Shown here: piece by piece, positions 53,113-64,000 of the stretch
Layout of the letters: each line of letters starts with the position of its first letter
How positions within the stretch are numbered: the stretch's first letter is position 1
Source: Mesostigma viride
Taxonomy: Eukaryota; Streptophyta; Mesostigmatophyceae; Mesostigmatales; Mesostigmataceae
Direction of reading: 5' to 3'
Assembly: GCA_009746045.1 (NCBI GenBank)
Contig: RPFO01000002.1
Span: 2,262,506-2,326,505 of the forward strand
Length of the DNA: 64,000 nt
The notes under the pieces: model-generated
Seen by the model: the letters and a program-made list of their open reading frames with translations, nothing else
Told to the model about the DNA's origin: nothing
Databases searched by the model: none
Translations under genes and position numbers: made by a program

Positions 53113-53991
53113 TGCCCGCGACCCTGTGCATGGCTACCATCGCGCAGTGTTCGCGTCCCTCCTGTGGGCTGAGCCCGGTAGGGAGTTGTTCCTTGCACCA
53201 CTGGTGGAGGCCGATCGAGCGTGATTTGCAAGTGGCTCGTGTCCGCGCGCCTACGAGGTTGCATGGATGAGGGACTCAGAGCAGGGCGTTCCTTGTGCCA
53301 TGGCGGGCGGGCTGTGTGGGCTTCAAAACGTACTCTACCCCATGGCCATGCACTGGTACAGGGGTGGTGAGAGGCCTTCAAGCTTCGAGTGGGGGATGTG
53401 GCGATGCGCGGTGGGGACTGCATACATAAGGGCGTGTTTCTGTTGCGGGAATCGGGCTCCTGGGCAAGACAGCCAAGCGGGGTGGACAGGCGGTGATCGG
53501 TCGTGCGCGGGATTGACCCCGGCCCACGATCGCTGTATGTGCTTGAGCACCTGTGGGCTGGGCGCGATCGAGCCCGAGGAGCTCTTCATGTTTGGGACTG
53601 CGGGGTTGCTTCGGCCCTACTCCATGAGCAGCACGGTGTCTCGCAGGGGCAACGTTACTGATACGGCAGTTCCTGCAAGGCGTGTCACTCCCCGACCTGC
53701 CCATTGCATTATATAAGTGCGGGCATTGCGGGCGCTATGCAGTCCACGTCGGCGGCCTTGAGCATCACATGTTTATGGGCCTGCGCAAACATCAACCGTG
53801 CTCTTGCTGTGCAAGTGTCACGGAGGGTGCATGTGACTGCGAGCTGAGGAGTTTTCCCCCGCTTGCGGTGGAGTTCAGGCACATTGGCAGTAAGGAATGC
53901 GGGGACCGGCGACTGCTCCGGGGCTATGCACGTCGGCCGGAGTGGTGTTGTGCCTAAACTACTGCAGCTTCGTGGAGGTCTGGAGGAGTTG

Positions 53992-54211
53992 GCAGGGCGC
54001 ACTCCAGTGGACACGCTGGGGCCCTGCTAGTTTTGGGCACTTAACGTGCCATATTATCCAAGTTTCCGGTGTTGATCGACTTTGCCTGTTTCCTGCGCTG
54101 GATAGAGACGGCAGGGCGCACTCTAGTGGACACACTAGGGCCTTGCGGGCACCTGCATGCGTTCGCAGGTGCAGGGGAGGCGCACTCTAGCGGCCACGCT
54201 AGGGCTTCCCC
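53992..54211 (+). other. Three preserved hairpins in the decayed copy
   Basis: 53992-54027 (GCAGGGC/GCCCTGC), 54111-54146 (GCAGGGC with GCCTTGC, one G-U) and 54173-54211 (GGGGAGGC/GCTTCCCC). Loops and the GCACT segment match 10141-10350. Confidence 0.7.
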
Positions 54212-54270
54212 CGCTATACAGCCACTCCAGCGGCGGCCAGGGACGGCCACGTTGCATGGTCGGTAATTGG

Positions 54271-55021
54271 CTCACGGCGCGCCTGTATTTGAGAGGACGC
54301 GTACAGCTGTCGGTAGTGAGGCGATGGATCAGATTCTTCTGGTGCACGCCCTCGCTTCTGAGCATGGGGCCTGCACTGCATGCTGTGCCTCACCGTCGTC
54401 GACGCTAGTAGTACTTCTTAATCGTCATGAATGTGATTACGCGCATCAGTCGCGCTGTAAGGCTGGGTTTCGGCTGGACGGGATACATGACTGGCCACCT
54501 CGTCGGCCTGATCATCAAGTTATATGCATGAAAAATGTTCCCTCCTGCTGGCAGTCCCGGCGATTGGCTATATAAAGAGTTGCCCTTGCGTGGCAAGTCT
54601 GGGGGGACCTGGTTTCACTGGCCCATTGGTGCACAAGGGCTGGGACATAGTACCCCTATGGTCAACATTCATCAAGTTTGAGGCTGCTCAGGACCTCAGG
54701 ACTGGTTGAGCGGGATTACATGGACTGTGCATTATTATGTGGATGGGATAGGGCACGCGGTGGCGCCCCCTAAGATGGTTCCAGTGGATCGGCGCGCCAA
54801 CAACGGCGGTCGCTGAGATGGTTGTGAGAGTTTTATGACGGATAGCGGAATTATCCTGTCATCCTGTTTCATGCTACTACGTCAGGGTTGGTCCTGTGTA
54901 TCAACCTCTAGAGGAATTGGTATTACTAACCCGCGGGTGAACCGGGGTTGGGACATAGTACTCTTATAGTAGCTTACTTGTTTCCTTTCTATCTCTTGTA
55001 CGGTAGGGACTACCGACCCCC
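54271..55021 (+). other. Unassigned 3' internal region of LTR element
   Basis: Short frames only; no RT, RNase H, integrase or chromodomain motif recognised. Confidence 0.4.
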
Positions 55022-55036
55022 GTGGGGGGGGAGGAG
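55022..55036 (+). promoter_or_regulatory. Polypurine tract
   Basis: GTGGGGGGGGAGGAG lies directly before the 3' LTR, the expected site of plus-strand priming. Confidence 0.75.
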
Positions 55037-55708
55037 TGTTACGTCCCGGCCCTTTTGGACGGACGTAACAATGGAATAAATTATGTAGTTTGACTTGTTG
55101 TCATGGTCCGTAGGACTTTGGGACTCATTTCGGGACTTAATTTGGGAATTGTCCCTTGGTCAGGACTTTTGTATGGAACTATGACAGTTTGGGTGATTCG
55201 GACTAGTTATTTTGGGCCTAGGTTGTTGTATGCGTGTACCTTCTAGGGGCCGGTGCAGTCGCGCCGCGCTGCGTACTTTATAGCTAGTTGAGATATTGTA
55301 CTCATGCGTGGATTCTGTAGGCGAGGGTCGATCGATGTCGACCCGAGGATCTTGTGTGGACTGCATGCTTTGGAAGGTCGGCGCCATGTCGGCGCCCCTT
55401 GCCAGCGTAGTGGCAGACCTGGGTGAAATTGGTCCGAGGACGAGAGTCTCGTCCTCTTGGTTTGATGAATGATACGTGCGAATACGCCTACACATTAAAC
55501 CTGGGGCAACTTTCCATTTGTAATTGGTATTGCTAGCCATTATAAGTGTGTATTAATTAGCTTGGCATCAAGTCGCGGTGCCAGATATCTCACGACCCCA
55601 GTCGTGAAGCGCAATCTGCATTAGGCCACCTTGAATCTTCCTAATTCCGGCATGGTAGATCTTTCGCTACGTGGCTCAGGCTAGGTGTGTCTGGGCTGGG
55701 ACGTAACA
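55037..55708 (+). repeat. 3' LTR
   Basis: 672 bp, nearly identical to 41880-42551, followed by the CCTCC target duplication. Confidence 0.92.
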
Positions 55709-55713
55709 CCTCC

Positions 55714-56226
55714 CACCCTGGAGGCTTCTTGCTTCCGCGTGCGGATTGAGAAACCACTGTTAACTGGAATAGACACACGATGTGCAATGCAAAAGGCAAC
55801 AAGCTCCTCCACCCGGTAACTATGGTCGCCATCTGCGAGCAATGTGCGTACGTTGAAAGTTGCGAGGGCCAAGGATGCCTGCTGGCCCAACAAGGGAGAA
55901 CGAGGATGGGAGATGGGGGTGGATGCAGCGGAAGATGGGGGTGGAGATGGAACGGAGGGGAGGGAGATGGATGGAATAGTGCTTTTCATCGCATGGAGCT
56001 TGTCCTGCAGGCAAAGGATGCGAGCCTGCTGCCTGCTCTGGGTACTCGGCGATGATTGCGCAACGCAGAGGCGTAGAAAATCTAGCATGCGTTGTGTATT
56101 GCTAATCTGACTGCTGAGAGCTGTCGTTCTGGCCCGAAATACCGGCACCACCATGTGTCTCTGTCGACTAGGTCGATGCCTGGGGGTGGAACGGGTGGGA
56201 CTTTTTAGAGCCTCTGCTGTCCCCAA
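55714..56226 (-). pseudogene. LINE ORF2 N-terminus (EEP endonuclease start)
   Basis: The minus-strand frame from ATG 56226 has a Ser/Pro-rich N-terminal extension. It is followed by LALATFNVRTLLADGDHSYRV (about 55870-55810), the typical first strand of a LINE apurinic endonuclease with the catalytic Asn. The rest of ORF2 is cut away at the LTR-element insertion. It starts 38 bases after the ORF1 stop, as in L1-like LINEs. Confidence 0.7.
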
Positions 56227-56264
56227 AGCCTAGCTGGTAGCCGTGAGCCGACGAGTAGAGTTGT

Positions 56265-56720
56265 CTACCTACTGGAACCACCGGAGGAAGCACGGTTCTT
56301 ACGAGACTCCACACGAGACTCTGCACCCGTTGTGTTAATCTCAACACCGTCAAAGAATGCTCCAAAGGTGCCATTCTGGAGCAGACGCATCTTCACGCGC
56401 TTACCGGGTGTTTGCTGCTCCCGAGCCTTCTGAGACTGGACGGCGGGGCTGTTCCACACCTCACTCCTCGCCTTCAACTGGGCGGGCGTGTAGTCCTCGT
56501 CGAGGCTGATGGGGGTGTTCTTCAGCAGGCGACGTGCTCGCAGCACCAGCCGTTTATCGTGCATGGATGCCATGGTGACGACGACCAAGCCTAGCGGGCC
56601 AGGCAGCTGAATGGCTCGTTCAATAACAACCCCGGCCTGAGCTAGATAGAAGTTTTCTTCTAAATGTCTCAACCAAGCAAGACGAATGCTATCGTTCTTG
56701 TTCTTCCCTTTGTAGAAAAA
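56265..56720 (-). pseudogene. LINE ORF1-like protein fragment
   Basis: The minus-strand frame can be read from about 56720 (KGKNKNDSIRLAWLRHLEEN) to a stop at 56265. A segment RLVLRARRLLKNTPISLDEDYTP strongly resembles the C-terminal region of L1 ORF1-type proteins (…KARRKLKGT-x-I-x-I-x-E-D-L-T). It directly precedes the ORF2 fragment. Upstream sequence is broken by stops. Confidence 0.6.
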
Positions 56721-57846
56721 ACGTAGGTAAGCAGAAATGGTTGCTGTATACTGGAAGACACGGAAACTCGTCCCATCCTTTGATTAGTCTGTTCAGAGGT
56801 CAAACCTCCGATTAACAATGAAAAAGAATAAAATGGTGGTCTCTGCTCCACTAAATGCATAGATCTTTTACCTCCTGTCATTAAAGACAGAACGGTCGAC
56901 TTATGAAACCCCAAGAGACAGGGGAGATTCCTAGCACTCTCCAGGAATCGTAGAGGGTGGTCGTTTCCCGTCTAGAGGCCTCTCCTATGAGACGGTACTT
57001 ACGCGATAGAGAGCGGTGGCCCCCTTTTCGGTTGGGCGTCTCTCTGCTTGTTTATACAGACACAAGACTTCCTGTCTATCGGATATGGCTGTCCAATAAC
57101 AGGGCCTGAAGTGAGGATGTTTGGTTATTAGAAATAACTTCACATTATTGGGGGCTATGGTGACAAACAGGCAAAGCTTATGTCCCCGCCGACACAGAGG
57201 AGTCCAACGCAATCGTAAAGGTCTCGGCCAATCAGAACACAGATGAACGGTAAGGTTCTCTCTCAACATGCTTTACACCCCTAGCTTACGAAAGATACTA
57301 GCTGACATCAGTCAGATTACACATACATAGATTCGAAGGTACTGTCGCGAACCGTCCAGGGCCCAACACAAAGGACCATCAAAAGGGCACTCCGCATACG
57401 AAAGTCCCAAAAAGTCACTGACCTGAGTCAGGCCAGGAATCATTAGACTTTGGCCGTACAACAAGGACTCAGCCATATATATACACTGATTGCTGAACTC
57501 CAAGTACGCGTCCACTTGGATGTAACAGTATTGAATTGAATTGAACTGATTTGAAACATAACTCCGTTGCGGAGTACATGTAGCACATATCCCTGAGAAG
57601 GGGCATACGGCTTTTAATACATTCTGGGCTACTTCCCGCAAGGGTAGGGTGTAAACTACGCCTGCTCTGGGTGCGCACAAAGGGGCACCTGCACACCACT
57701 ACGTATTCCAGCACCTAGGGGGGCGCAGACATAGGGGTGGAAGATCATCATGGCTATACAAAGGCTAGGGCATGGCTTCTCATCAGAGAGTGACTCTCTG
57801 CATAGGCAGAGCTTGGCTGAATTCTTGATGCATCTCCTCAGAGGAG
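56721..57846. other. Unassigned region upstream of LINE ORF1
   Basis: May contain the rest of the LINE 5' part on the minus strand, but no domain is recognised. No other structure is seen. Confidence 0.3.
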
Positions 57847-58092
57847 GACTCCTCAGAGGAGGACACTGATGTCGGGGAAGCTTTGGCGGGGGCCAAAGAG
57901 GAGCAGGCGCAGGGATTTCGCCCCCCAGGTGCTAGCACAGTTGCTGGCGCACAAGGTGCCGTTTTTCCCGCCGTTTTTGGTCATACGGCGCCTGTCGTCG
58001 GAGGGGATGGCAGGAAACAGCTTGCAAATGCAGGGAGGAGCTTGGCAAACGCGGCTGGCGCTAGTTTTGGGGGAGGCGAGGGGGTGTCTGCA
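57847..58092 (+). pseudogene. SDR-A gag fragment
   Basis: About 246 bp nearly identical to 5509-5754 (SSEEDTDVGEALAGAKEEQ). It is truncated at both ends and followed after eight bases by SDR-B at 58101. Confidence 0.85.
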
Positions 58093-58100
58093 CGTTATTC

Positions 58101-58810
58101 TGGTTGATCTCCCTCGATCTGGATTCCCTGATTTGTCGGGGCGGAGGGAGCGAAGGAGGCGAGGGACGCCGCTGGGTGACAGCACATATAAAAAATAAAT
58201 AGAGCATTTAATATTTTATAATAGGCCCTGGTCTTTTATAAGGGGCAGTAGTCACAATTTATAAGGGCCCTGGAATTTAATAAGGGGCGCCAGTGTGGTG
58301 GTACGAGATCTGCCCTCTAATAGGGTGTAAGTCCGTACGAGTAACTTGTAAACTAGTTCTAAGTACTTGGATGTAGTTCCAAGTACTTCACTTGGCCTAC
58401 ATGGTAGTACAGTCTACTTCAATCTACTTCAAACTAGTTCATTCTAGTTCAAACCAGTGCTGACGTGCTTCGGCGTAGCACTGGACGCTCAGGAGGTGAA
58501 CGAACCTACTGGGGTGTAGTAGACCAAGACTAAACGTAGTACAATGTCAAAAGAATTAGTAGGGATGGGTTCCTTGTAGTACAACTGGCCAAGGGTGCTT
58601 TTGGCGCCAAAACCAGGTGTACCGGACTTGCATCCGCCACAGTGGGCAAGTACGCTGCCACTTCGCATGGTGTACGAATATTGTATGGGTCACGGAATTG
58701 TGTTTCGACCCGAATTAGAAGGACCTGGGCCGCTGCCGGCCCAAGTCTGAGAAAAAGTGCTGGCATATAACCAGCCGAGGTGTGCCTGTGCTGGTATTCG
58801 TTTTTATTAG
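58101..58810 (+). repeat. SDR-B repeat A1
   Basis: 710 bp, start TGGTTGATCTCCC, end TTTTTATTAG. It holds the CTAGTTCAAA/TACTTCAA array (about 58345-58455), GTAGTACAA repeats and the 14-bp palindrome TTTTGGCGCCAAAA (58600-58613). Confidence 0.85.
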
Positions 58811-60194
58811 TGGTGACGGCCAGCCATGGTGGCTGGCAACGATTTAAGCGAATGCAAAAGGCCTCCCCGAGTCCGGGGGGGCTGGGAATGAATTTTATTT
58901 AGAGACGCGCGACGGTGGTCGGCGTCCAAGCGGTCGTTTGAGGGCCAGTCGTTGAAAATCGGGGCAGAAATTGCGGATTTAGTGCCGAAATCTGCGGTAG
59001 GGTGCCGGCAATCTTTTTCGGCCTTAACTGACCTGGGACGAGGCGAATAAAGGTTGCTTGGACCTGTTTCGATGGTCCTAAACGACGAGCAAAGGTGGCC
59101 GGCTGCTGTCCCGTCGTTTGAGGGGTGGGCATAGAAATTTTGACCCGAAATTGAGTCGCAAGGCCGGAAAGTGCGGTAAGGGAACGAAAATTCTATTTCG
59201 GCCCTGGGCGTGCTTGTTCGAGCTGTTTTACGTTTGATACTGCCTTGCACGATAACCCTCAACGACGAGCGGTGTAAAAAATATAGTAGGCTGCAAAGCC
59301 GGCTGCCCAAGATCTGAATGCGGCATCATTAGCTATCTTTGGCTCTCGGGGCTTTGCGGGCAGGGCATACCGCGTCACAGCCCGATGGCTTTGATGGAGC
59401 GGGTCGGCTGGTCCATTACGTGATGGTAACGTGAAAAAGAATATGTGGAGCCGAATTTTATGGGGAAAACCGGTGGCTGGAGGAGCGCTGGGTGTGGCTC
59501 CCTGGATTTTATTTCTCGAGGGCTTACGTGGTGGTAGGGCGGCTCGGCGGCCTTGGGCCAGTGGTGGCCGGTTGGGGGAGGTGCCTTTCTTGACGGCTTT
59601 GGGGAGCTAAGAACTGTGGTGTTTTGGAACTGGGGGGAGGCAAAATGAGCGGCCTACGTAAAAAGACTTTTGGGCGCTGCCAGGCTGGAACCCTGAGAGC
59701 TTTGGGATGACATCTGTAATGGCATCCAAGAGGTGGGCAGGCAATGGGGGAGCCTGGTGAGACCGGCTGGTTTTGACGGTTGTGAGGGCTAAGAGCAGGG
59801 GCGCTTGCTCAAGATAGCCTAAGTGACCGGCTAGCTGTCCTGAGAATGGAATGGAGATTACACCTTGCTATGTATGCCGCCGGCAGCCCTCTAGGGCGAG
59901 TACCTGGGGATGCTTGCACCCCGGGTTACGCCCTGCAAACAGAGGGCTGTGACCGTAGCGGCAGCTTGTGGCATGTGACTTTTGGCGAGTCGCTGGGCCA
60001 TAGCACTGGATCGTGACAGTTATGGCATGAGGAGCGCGAGGAGGATGGTGTAGGGTGGAAGTTGGCAGACGTGCCAGCTATTTTCGCTGGACGAGGAGGG
60101 GGGAAAGGTGTGGGGGATTGATTGACCGAACCTTTGGTTGGACGCTGTTCTCTCCTATCCAAGGGGGATCAAGGCATTGTTTGAGACTTCGCTA

Positions 60195-60297
60195 GTGGGG
60201 CGCACTCCAGCAGACAAGCTGGGGCCCCACTGTTGGTGACAGGCTTCCCCGCGACCAGTAAGTGAGGGGCACTCTAGCAGGCATGCTAGGCCTTCAC
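60195..60297 (+). other. Hairpin pair of SDR-B
   Basis: Hairpin 1 60195-60230 and hairpin 2 60262-60297, same stems and six-base loops as 30-132. Confidence 0.75.
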
Positions 60298-61225
60298 TAT
60301 TGGTGACGGGTCCTCCACGGCCAGAATGGCCAGGCTGGGGGAAGCGGGAAGTGAGATGGCAGCATCAGCTGGCTGGGGGGGCCTGCAGATGCTTTATTCA
60401 CCAATTATGCGACTTTGGTCCAAGAGTCTCTTGTGCGTAAACGTATTTTGTAAAAAATAATGTCTGGAGCCCTCAGTGATGGAGTGAACGAGTTGAGACA
60501 TGCATATAGGGATGGTTGATCTCCCTCGATCTGGATTCCCTGATTTGTCGGGGCGGAGGGAGCGAAGGAGGCGAGGGACGCCGCTGGGTGACAGCACATA
60601 TAAAAAATAAATAGAGCATTTAATATTTTATAATAGGCCTTGGTCTTTTATAAGGGGCAGTAGTCACAATTTATAAGGGCCCTGGAATTTAATAAGGGGC
60701 GCCAGTGTGGTGGTACGAGATCTGCCCTCTTCTAATAGGGTGTAAGTCCGTACGAGTAACTTGTAAACTAGTTCTAAGTACTTGGATGTAGTTCCAAGTA
60801 CTTCACTTGGCCTACAGGGTAGTACAGTCTACTTCAATCTACTTCAAACTAGTTCATTCTAGTTCAAACCAGTGCTGACGTGCTTCGGCGTAGCACTGGA
60901 CGCTCAGGAGGTGAACGAACCTACTGGGGTGTAGTAGACCAAGACTAAACGTAGTACAATGTCAAAAGAATTTGTAGGGATGGGTTCCTTGTAGTACAAC
61001 TGGCCAAGGGTGCTTTTGGCGCCAAAACCAGGTGTACCGGACTTGCATCCGCCACAGTGGGCAAGTACGCTGCCACTTCGCATGGTGTACGAATATTGTA
61101 TGGGTCACGGAATTGTGTTTCGACCCGAATTAGAAGGACCTGGGCCGCCGCCGGCCCAAGTCTGAGAAAAAGTGCTGGCATATAACCAGCCGAGGTGTGC
61201 CTGTGCTGGTATTCGTTTTTATTAG

Positions 61226-61241
61226 CCCACCCAACCCACCC
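61226..61241 (+). other. C-rich tract of SDR-B
   Basis: CCCACCCAACCCACCC between A2 and B2. Confidence 0.8.
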
Positions 61242-61543
61242 TGAGGGAAGTGAGATGGCAGCATCAGCTGGCTGGGGGGGGCTGCAGATGCTTTATTCAC
61301 CAATTATGCGACTTTGGTCCAAGAGTCTCTTGTGCGTAAACGTATTTTGTAAAAAATAATGTCTGGAGCCCTCAGTGATGGAGTGAACGAGTTGAGACAT
61401 GCATAGGGAATCGCTTGCAAGCGTCACACACGTCACACAGTGCCGTTGTTGTTGTGTGGGTGGTTCCGCTTACAGCACTGTAGATAGCAGCTGATGTGAA
61501 CATGCAGAAAACTTAGGACCGCTAGCCCCTGCGGTTTGAACTG

Positions 61544-62176
<633 letters not shown>

Positions 62177-62216
62177 CAACCCACGCCGCACATGGGCAGC
62201 AAAGATCTCTAGTCTA

Positions 62217-62740
62217 GAACTAACCCTAGTCTTACGAAGCAAACTTGAAATGTAGTTTCTCGTACGACCTTGGACTATAACTCGAGCTACGGTAGCTGAA
62301 ATGTCAGAGTCATCAGTCCAGCAATGGCGTAAAGAACCAAGACTAGTGAATATTACGACTTTTCCGCGACTTCAGTACTTTCCGTCACCCTTGACATCTT
62401 GTTGTACGATACCGTAGTGGTCATAATCACTTTGCGACAAACTACTTTGCGAATCGACTTCGCAAACTGCTTTTGATGGGGTTTTGGGTCGCAAAGTTCA
62501 AAAGTTACCGCGCCGCGCCTGCGCCGCCCCACACAGCCCGTCTAGTCGTTGAAATTCTGCTATTTTGCTGAAATTTTCACGTTTTCTGGGATTCCCGCCA
62601 ATTTTGGACTGTGTGTGCATGAAACGCTGCTGGACTGATAACTCTGGCATTTCAGCAATCGTAGCTCGAGTTACGGTCCTAGGACGTTGAGCTGTACGAG
62701 TAACTATTTCAAGTCTGCTTCGTAAGACTAGGGTTAGTTC
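62217..62740. mobile_element. Foldback/MITE-like element F
   Basis: Inverted arms of about 115 bp (GAACTAACCCTAGTCTTACG at the left; the complement at the right end) with about 300 bp between them. No target duplication is evident. The block at 62366-62420 matches 35548-35598 in TIR element E. No coding sequence. Confidence 0.75.
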
Positions 62741-64000
62741 AAAGTGCGTGTCCTTTGGTCGATCCAAAGGCGACAGCGAATGCGCGTCGCGTCTTTCATG
62801 TAATCATGTTGGACGAAGGCAAGCCGGCGCGAGCACAGGCACCACAAAAAAAGCCACTGGCGGTGGTTTGCACGTGCGGGAGTGCGGCGATGGCGACAGG
62901 GCCACAGAGGCGTTCAGGGATTCTAACACGTCTTCAGTTCGCAAAGTTTCCCACAGTCCTGGTTAAATATATAAGCACAAATTCTGTCGAGCGGGTGAAT
63001 CTGTCCGACGTGATCAAAAAGAGCGCGATGACATGAAAGAAAGCTGAGGGCAGGGTCAACCGTTGTTGAATTCATAAGGATAGTGGTGGACTATGCAGGG
63101 AAGCCTATGCAAGGAACGCCCATGGTGGTCACGACATTGGTTTATAATCTGAAACGCGACATTGGTTTATAATCTGCCATGTTTTAGGAATCTGCCACGG
63201 TTTTACTGTCCGTCATTTTCATCCAGAAATCTTTTTCAGCCGACCGTCTAATTAGAAGTTGGATCGTCTATGGCCTTGATTTCCTTGTTTCAGCGTCGCC
63301 TATGGATCTTGTGTGCAGGCCGAAGGCCATGCAAGGCGAGATGGACGTGGACGAGGCTCATGCAAGATGAAGACGAGGCGGTCGATGACGTCGGGGAGAC
63401 TTTGTACCATTCCAGTCGGCATTAAGCAAGACACCGAGCGTTTAAACTACGTTCGAAGGGTACAAAGCGCCACAAGACCAAGTTTTTTGGCATGTTTGGG
63501 TACCCCTGAAATCGGAAAATTAAGCTGGGTTCGACATTCAGTATGAACATTGTATTGACGAAGAAGATAAAGGAAAAAGTAGGAGATAGATCGAGTATGT
63601 TGCATGAATCTTACACATTGTGTCTCAATGCGTACAACTTACCAGAAGTGCAGCCGTGTGCTGGTTCAACGATCATGCAAGGATTAGTCGCGAGCCAAAC
63701 CTTGTTAGGACGCTATCACATATGATGAAGACTGGCCACTTGTCTGCATGGTTGGCAGGAGGAAACCAAATTCCTGCATGGTTAGCAGGAGAGTGTACTA
63801 TGGAAGGGGTCTGGACTATCCCCGTGCGCGATCTGCTTTTGAGATCATGGTAACGCCATAGTTGGGTGACCACTCACTGCATGTGATTGCACGTGCCATA
63901 GAGCGAGCGCTGTTATAGTCATGGACGCCATCCTCGCTGAGGTGCGACGCCCTCCGCGTAACAATGACTTGGATGATGACACCGTCATTGAGAAAGTCTT
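62741..64000. other. Unassigned right end of window
   Basis: No gene or element recognised. A short direct repeat CTGCATGGTTRGCAGGAG occurs at about 63745 and 63774. Frames are below 95 codons and show no known motif. Confidence 0.35.

Larger units (their letters stand above)
52118..54270 (+). pseudogene. Decayed SDR-A-like copy (RNase H to hairpins)
   Basis: Nucleotide similarity to 8985-10380 can be followed through many substitutions and indels: CACCGCCTCAACA, TACATCCGCTC, the 2A region (about 52310-52370, no longer readable), and the recombinase (53115-53900: TACCATCGCGCAGTG, TACTCCATG). The reading frame is destroyed. The three hairpins at the end (53992-54211) remain intact. It is interrupted by SDR-C at 52410-53112. 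Confidence 0.75.
41880..55708 (+). mobile_element. LTR retrotransposon, 13.8 kb, with nested insertions
   Basis: Two 672-bp LTRs (TGTTACGTCCC...GGGACGTAACA) bound it, with a 5-bp target duplication CCTCC at 41875-41879 and 55709-55713. The LTRs appear to differ at only about two bases, so the insertion is recent. Inside are a primer-binding-like site, SDR-D, a gag split by a hAT element, a broken protease, a LINE RT fragment, a decayed SDR copy holding an SDR-C, and a purine tract before the 3' LTR. I find no RT or integrase, so it is nonautonomous unless they are hidden in decayed sequence. Confidence 0.9.
58101..61409 (+). mobile_element. Full-length SDR-B element (noncoding)
   Basis: A1 (58101-58810), internal (58811-60345), hairpins (60195-60230, 60262-60297), B1 (60346-60512), A2 (60513-61225), C-rich tract (61226-61241), B2 (61245-61409). 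A1 and A2 differ by a few bases and B1 has two extra bases, so it is slightly older than the SDR-A at 4613. The internal region is nearly identical to that of the copy at 17601-20905. It contains two diverged copies of a block with GTCGTTTGAGGG and TTTCGGCC motifs (about 58930-59250). No sense reading frame has a recognisable product. Confidence 0.9.

Noticed and set aside
62217-62240. Telomere-like CTAACCCTA at the end of the foldback element
   Set aside because: A single unit inside an inverted repeat arm, not a tandem telomeric array.

Overview
The window is a stretch of eukaryotic nuclear DNA made almost entirely of transposable elements inserted into one another. I recognise no cellular housekeeping gene, rRNA, tRNA or CRISPR array. 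The organism is probably a green alga. That rests on GC-rich coding sequence and on tyrosine-recombinase (YR) retrotransposons of the PAT/TOC/kangaroo type with split direct repeats, which are well known from volvocine algae. It is an inference from element types, not from a marker gene.

The dominant feature is a group of split-direct-repeat (SDR) elements with the layout A1 - internal - B1 - A2 - C-rich spacer - B2. I label four families. SDR-A (best copy 4613-11230, 6618 bp) encodes Gag and a reverse transcriptase (RT) - RNase H - YR polyprotein. It carries a perfect 2A ribosome-skipping motif (GDVESNPGP) exactly between RNase H and the recombinase. SDR-B (17601-20905, 58101-61409 and several partial copies) is about 3.3 kb with no convincing gene. 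SDR-C has its own gag (30470-31221) and termini (31452-31970, 52410-53112). SDR-D (43215-45176) is a 2-kb element inside the LTR retrotransposon. SDR-A, B and C share a start like TGRTTGATC, and all four have the same G-quadruplex/i-motif tract between A2 and B2. SDR-A and SDR-B also share covarying tandem hairpins upstream of B1.

Layout. 1-2882: SDR-B end inserted in a reversed SDR-A ORF2. 3588-14024: a retroelement polyprotein (Gag, zinc knuckle, protease-like region, C5 cytosine methyltransferase) split by the full-length SDR-A. 14041-20905: SDR-A fragments, a terminal-inverted-repeat (TIR) element, and SDR-B with a 1.79-kb tandem duplication. 20906-28630: two SDR-A copies facing away from each other, one with a solo SDR-B in its RT. 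28631-33320: SDR-B, SDR-C and gag fragments. 34728-41037: SDR-A pieces, a 1.44-kb TIR element and a LINE endonuclease fragment. 41880-55708: an LTR retrotransposon with 672-bp LTRs and a CCTCC target duplication, itself invaded by SDR-D, a hAT element, a LINE fragment and a decayed SDR copy. 55714-56700: LINE ORF1/ORF2 pieces. 57847-61409: gag fragment plus full SDR-B. 61544-62176: a huge GTA/GTT microsatellite. 62217-62740: a foldback element. The rest is unassigned.

How the parts fit. In SDR-A, Gag would package the RNA, RT/RNase H would copy it, and the recombinase would integrate a circular intermediate through the B1/A2 junction without target-site duplication, as several precise insertions here indicate. 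The noncoding SDR-B could be mobilised in trans through the shared termini, G-tract and hairpins. That last step is inference.
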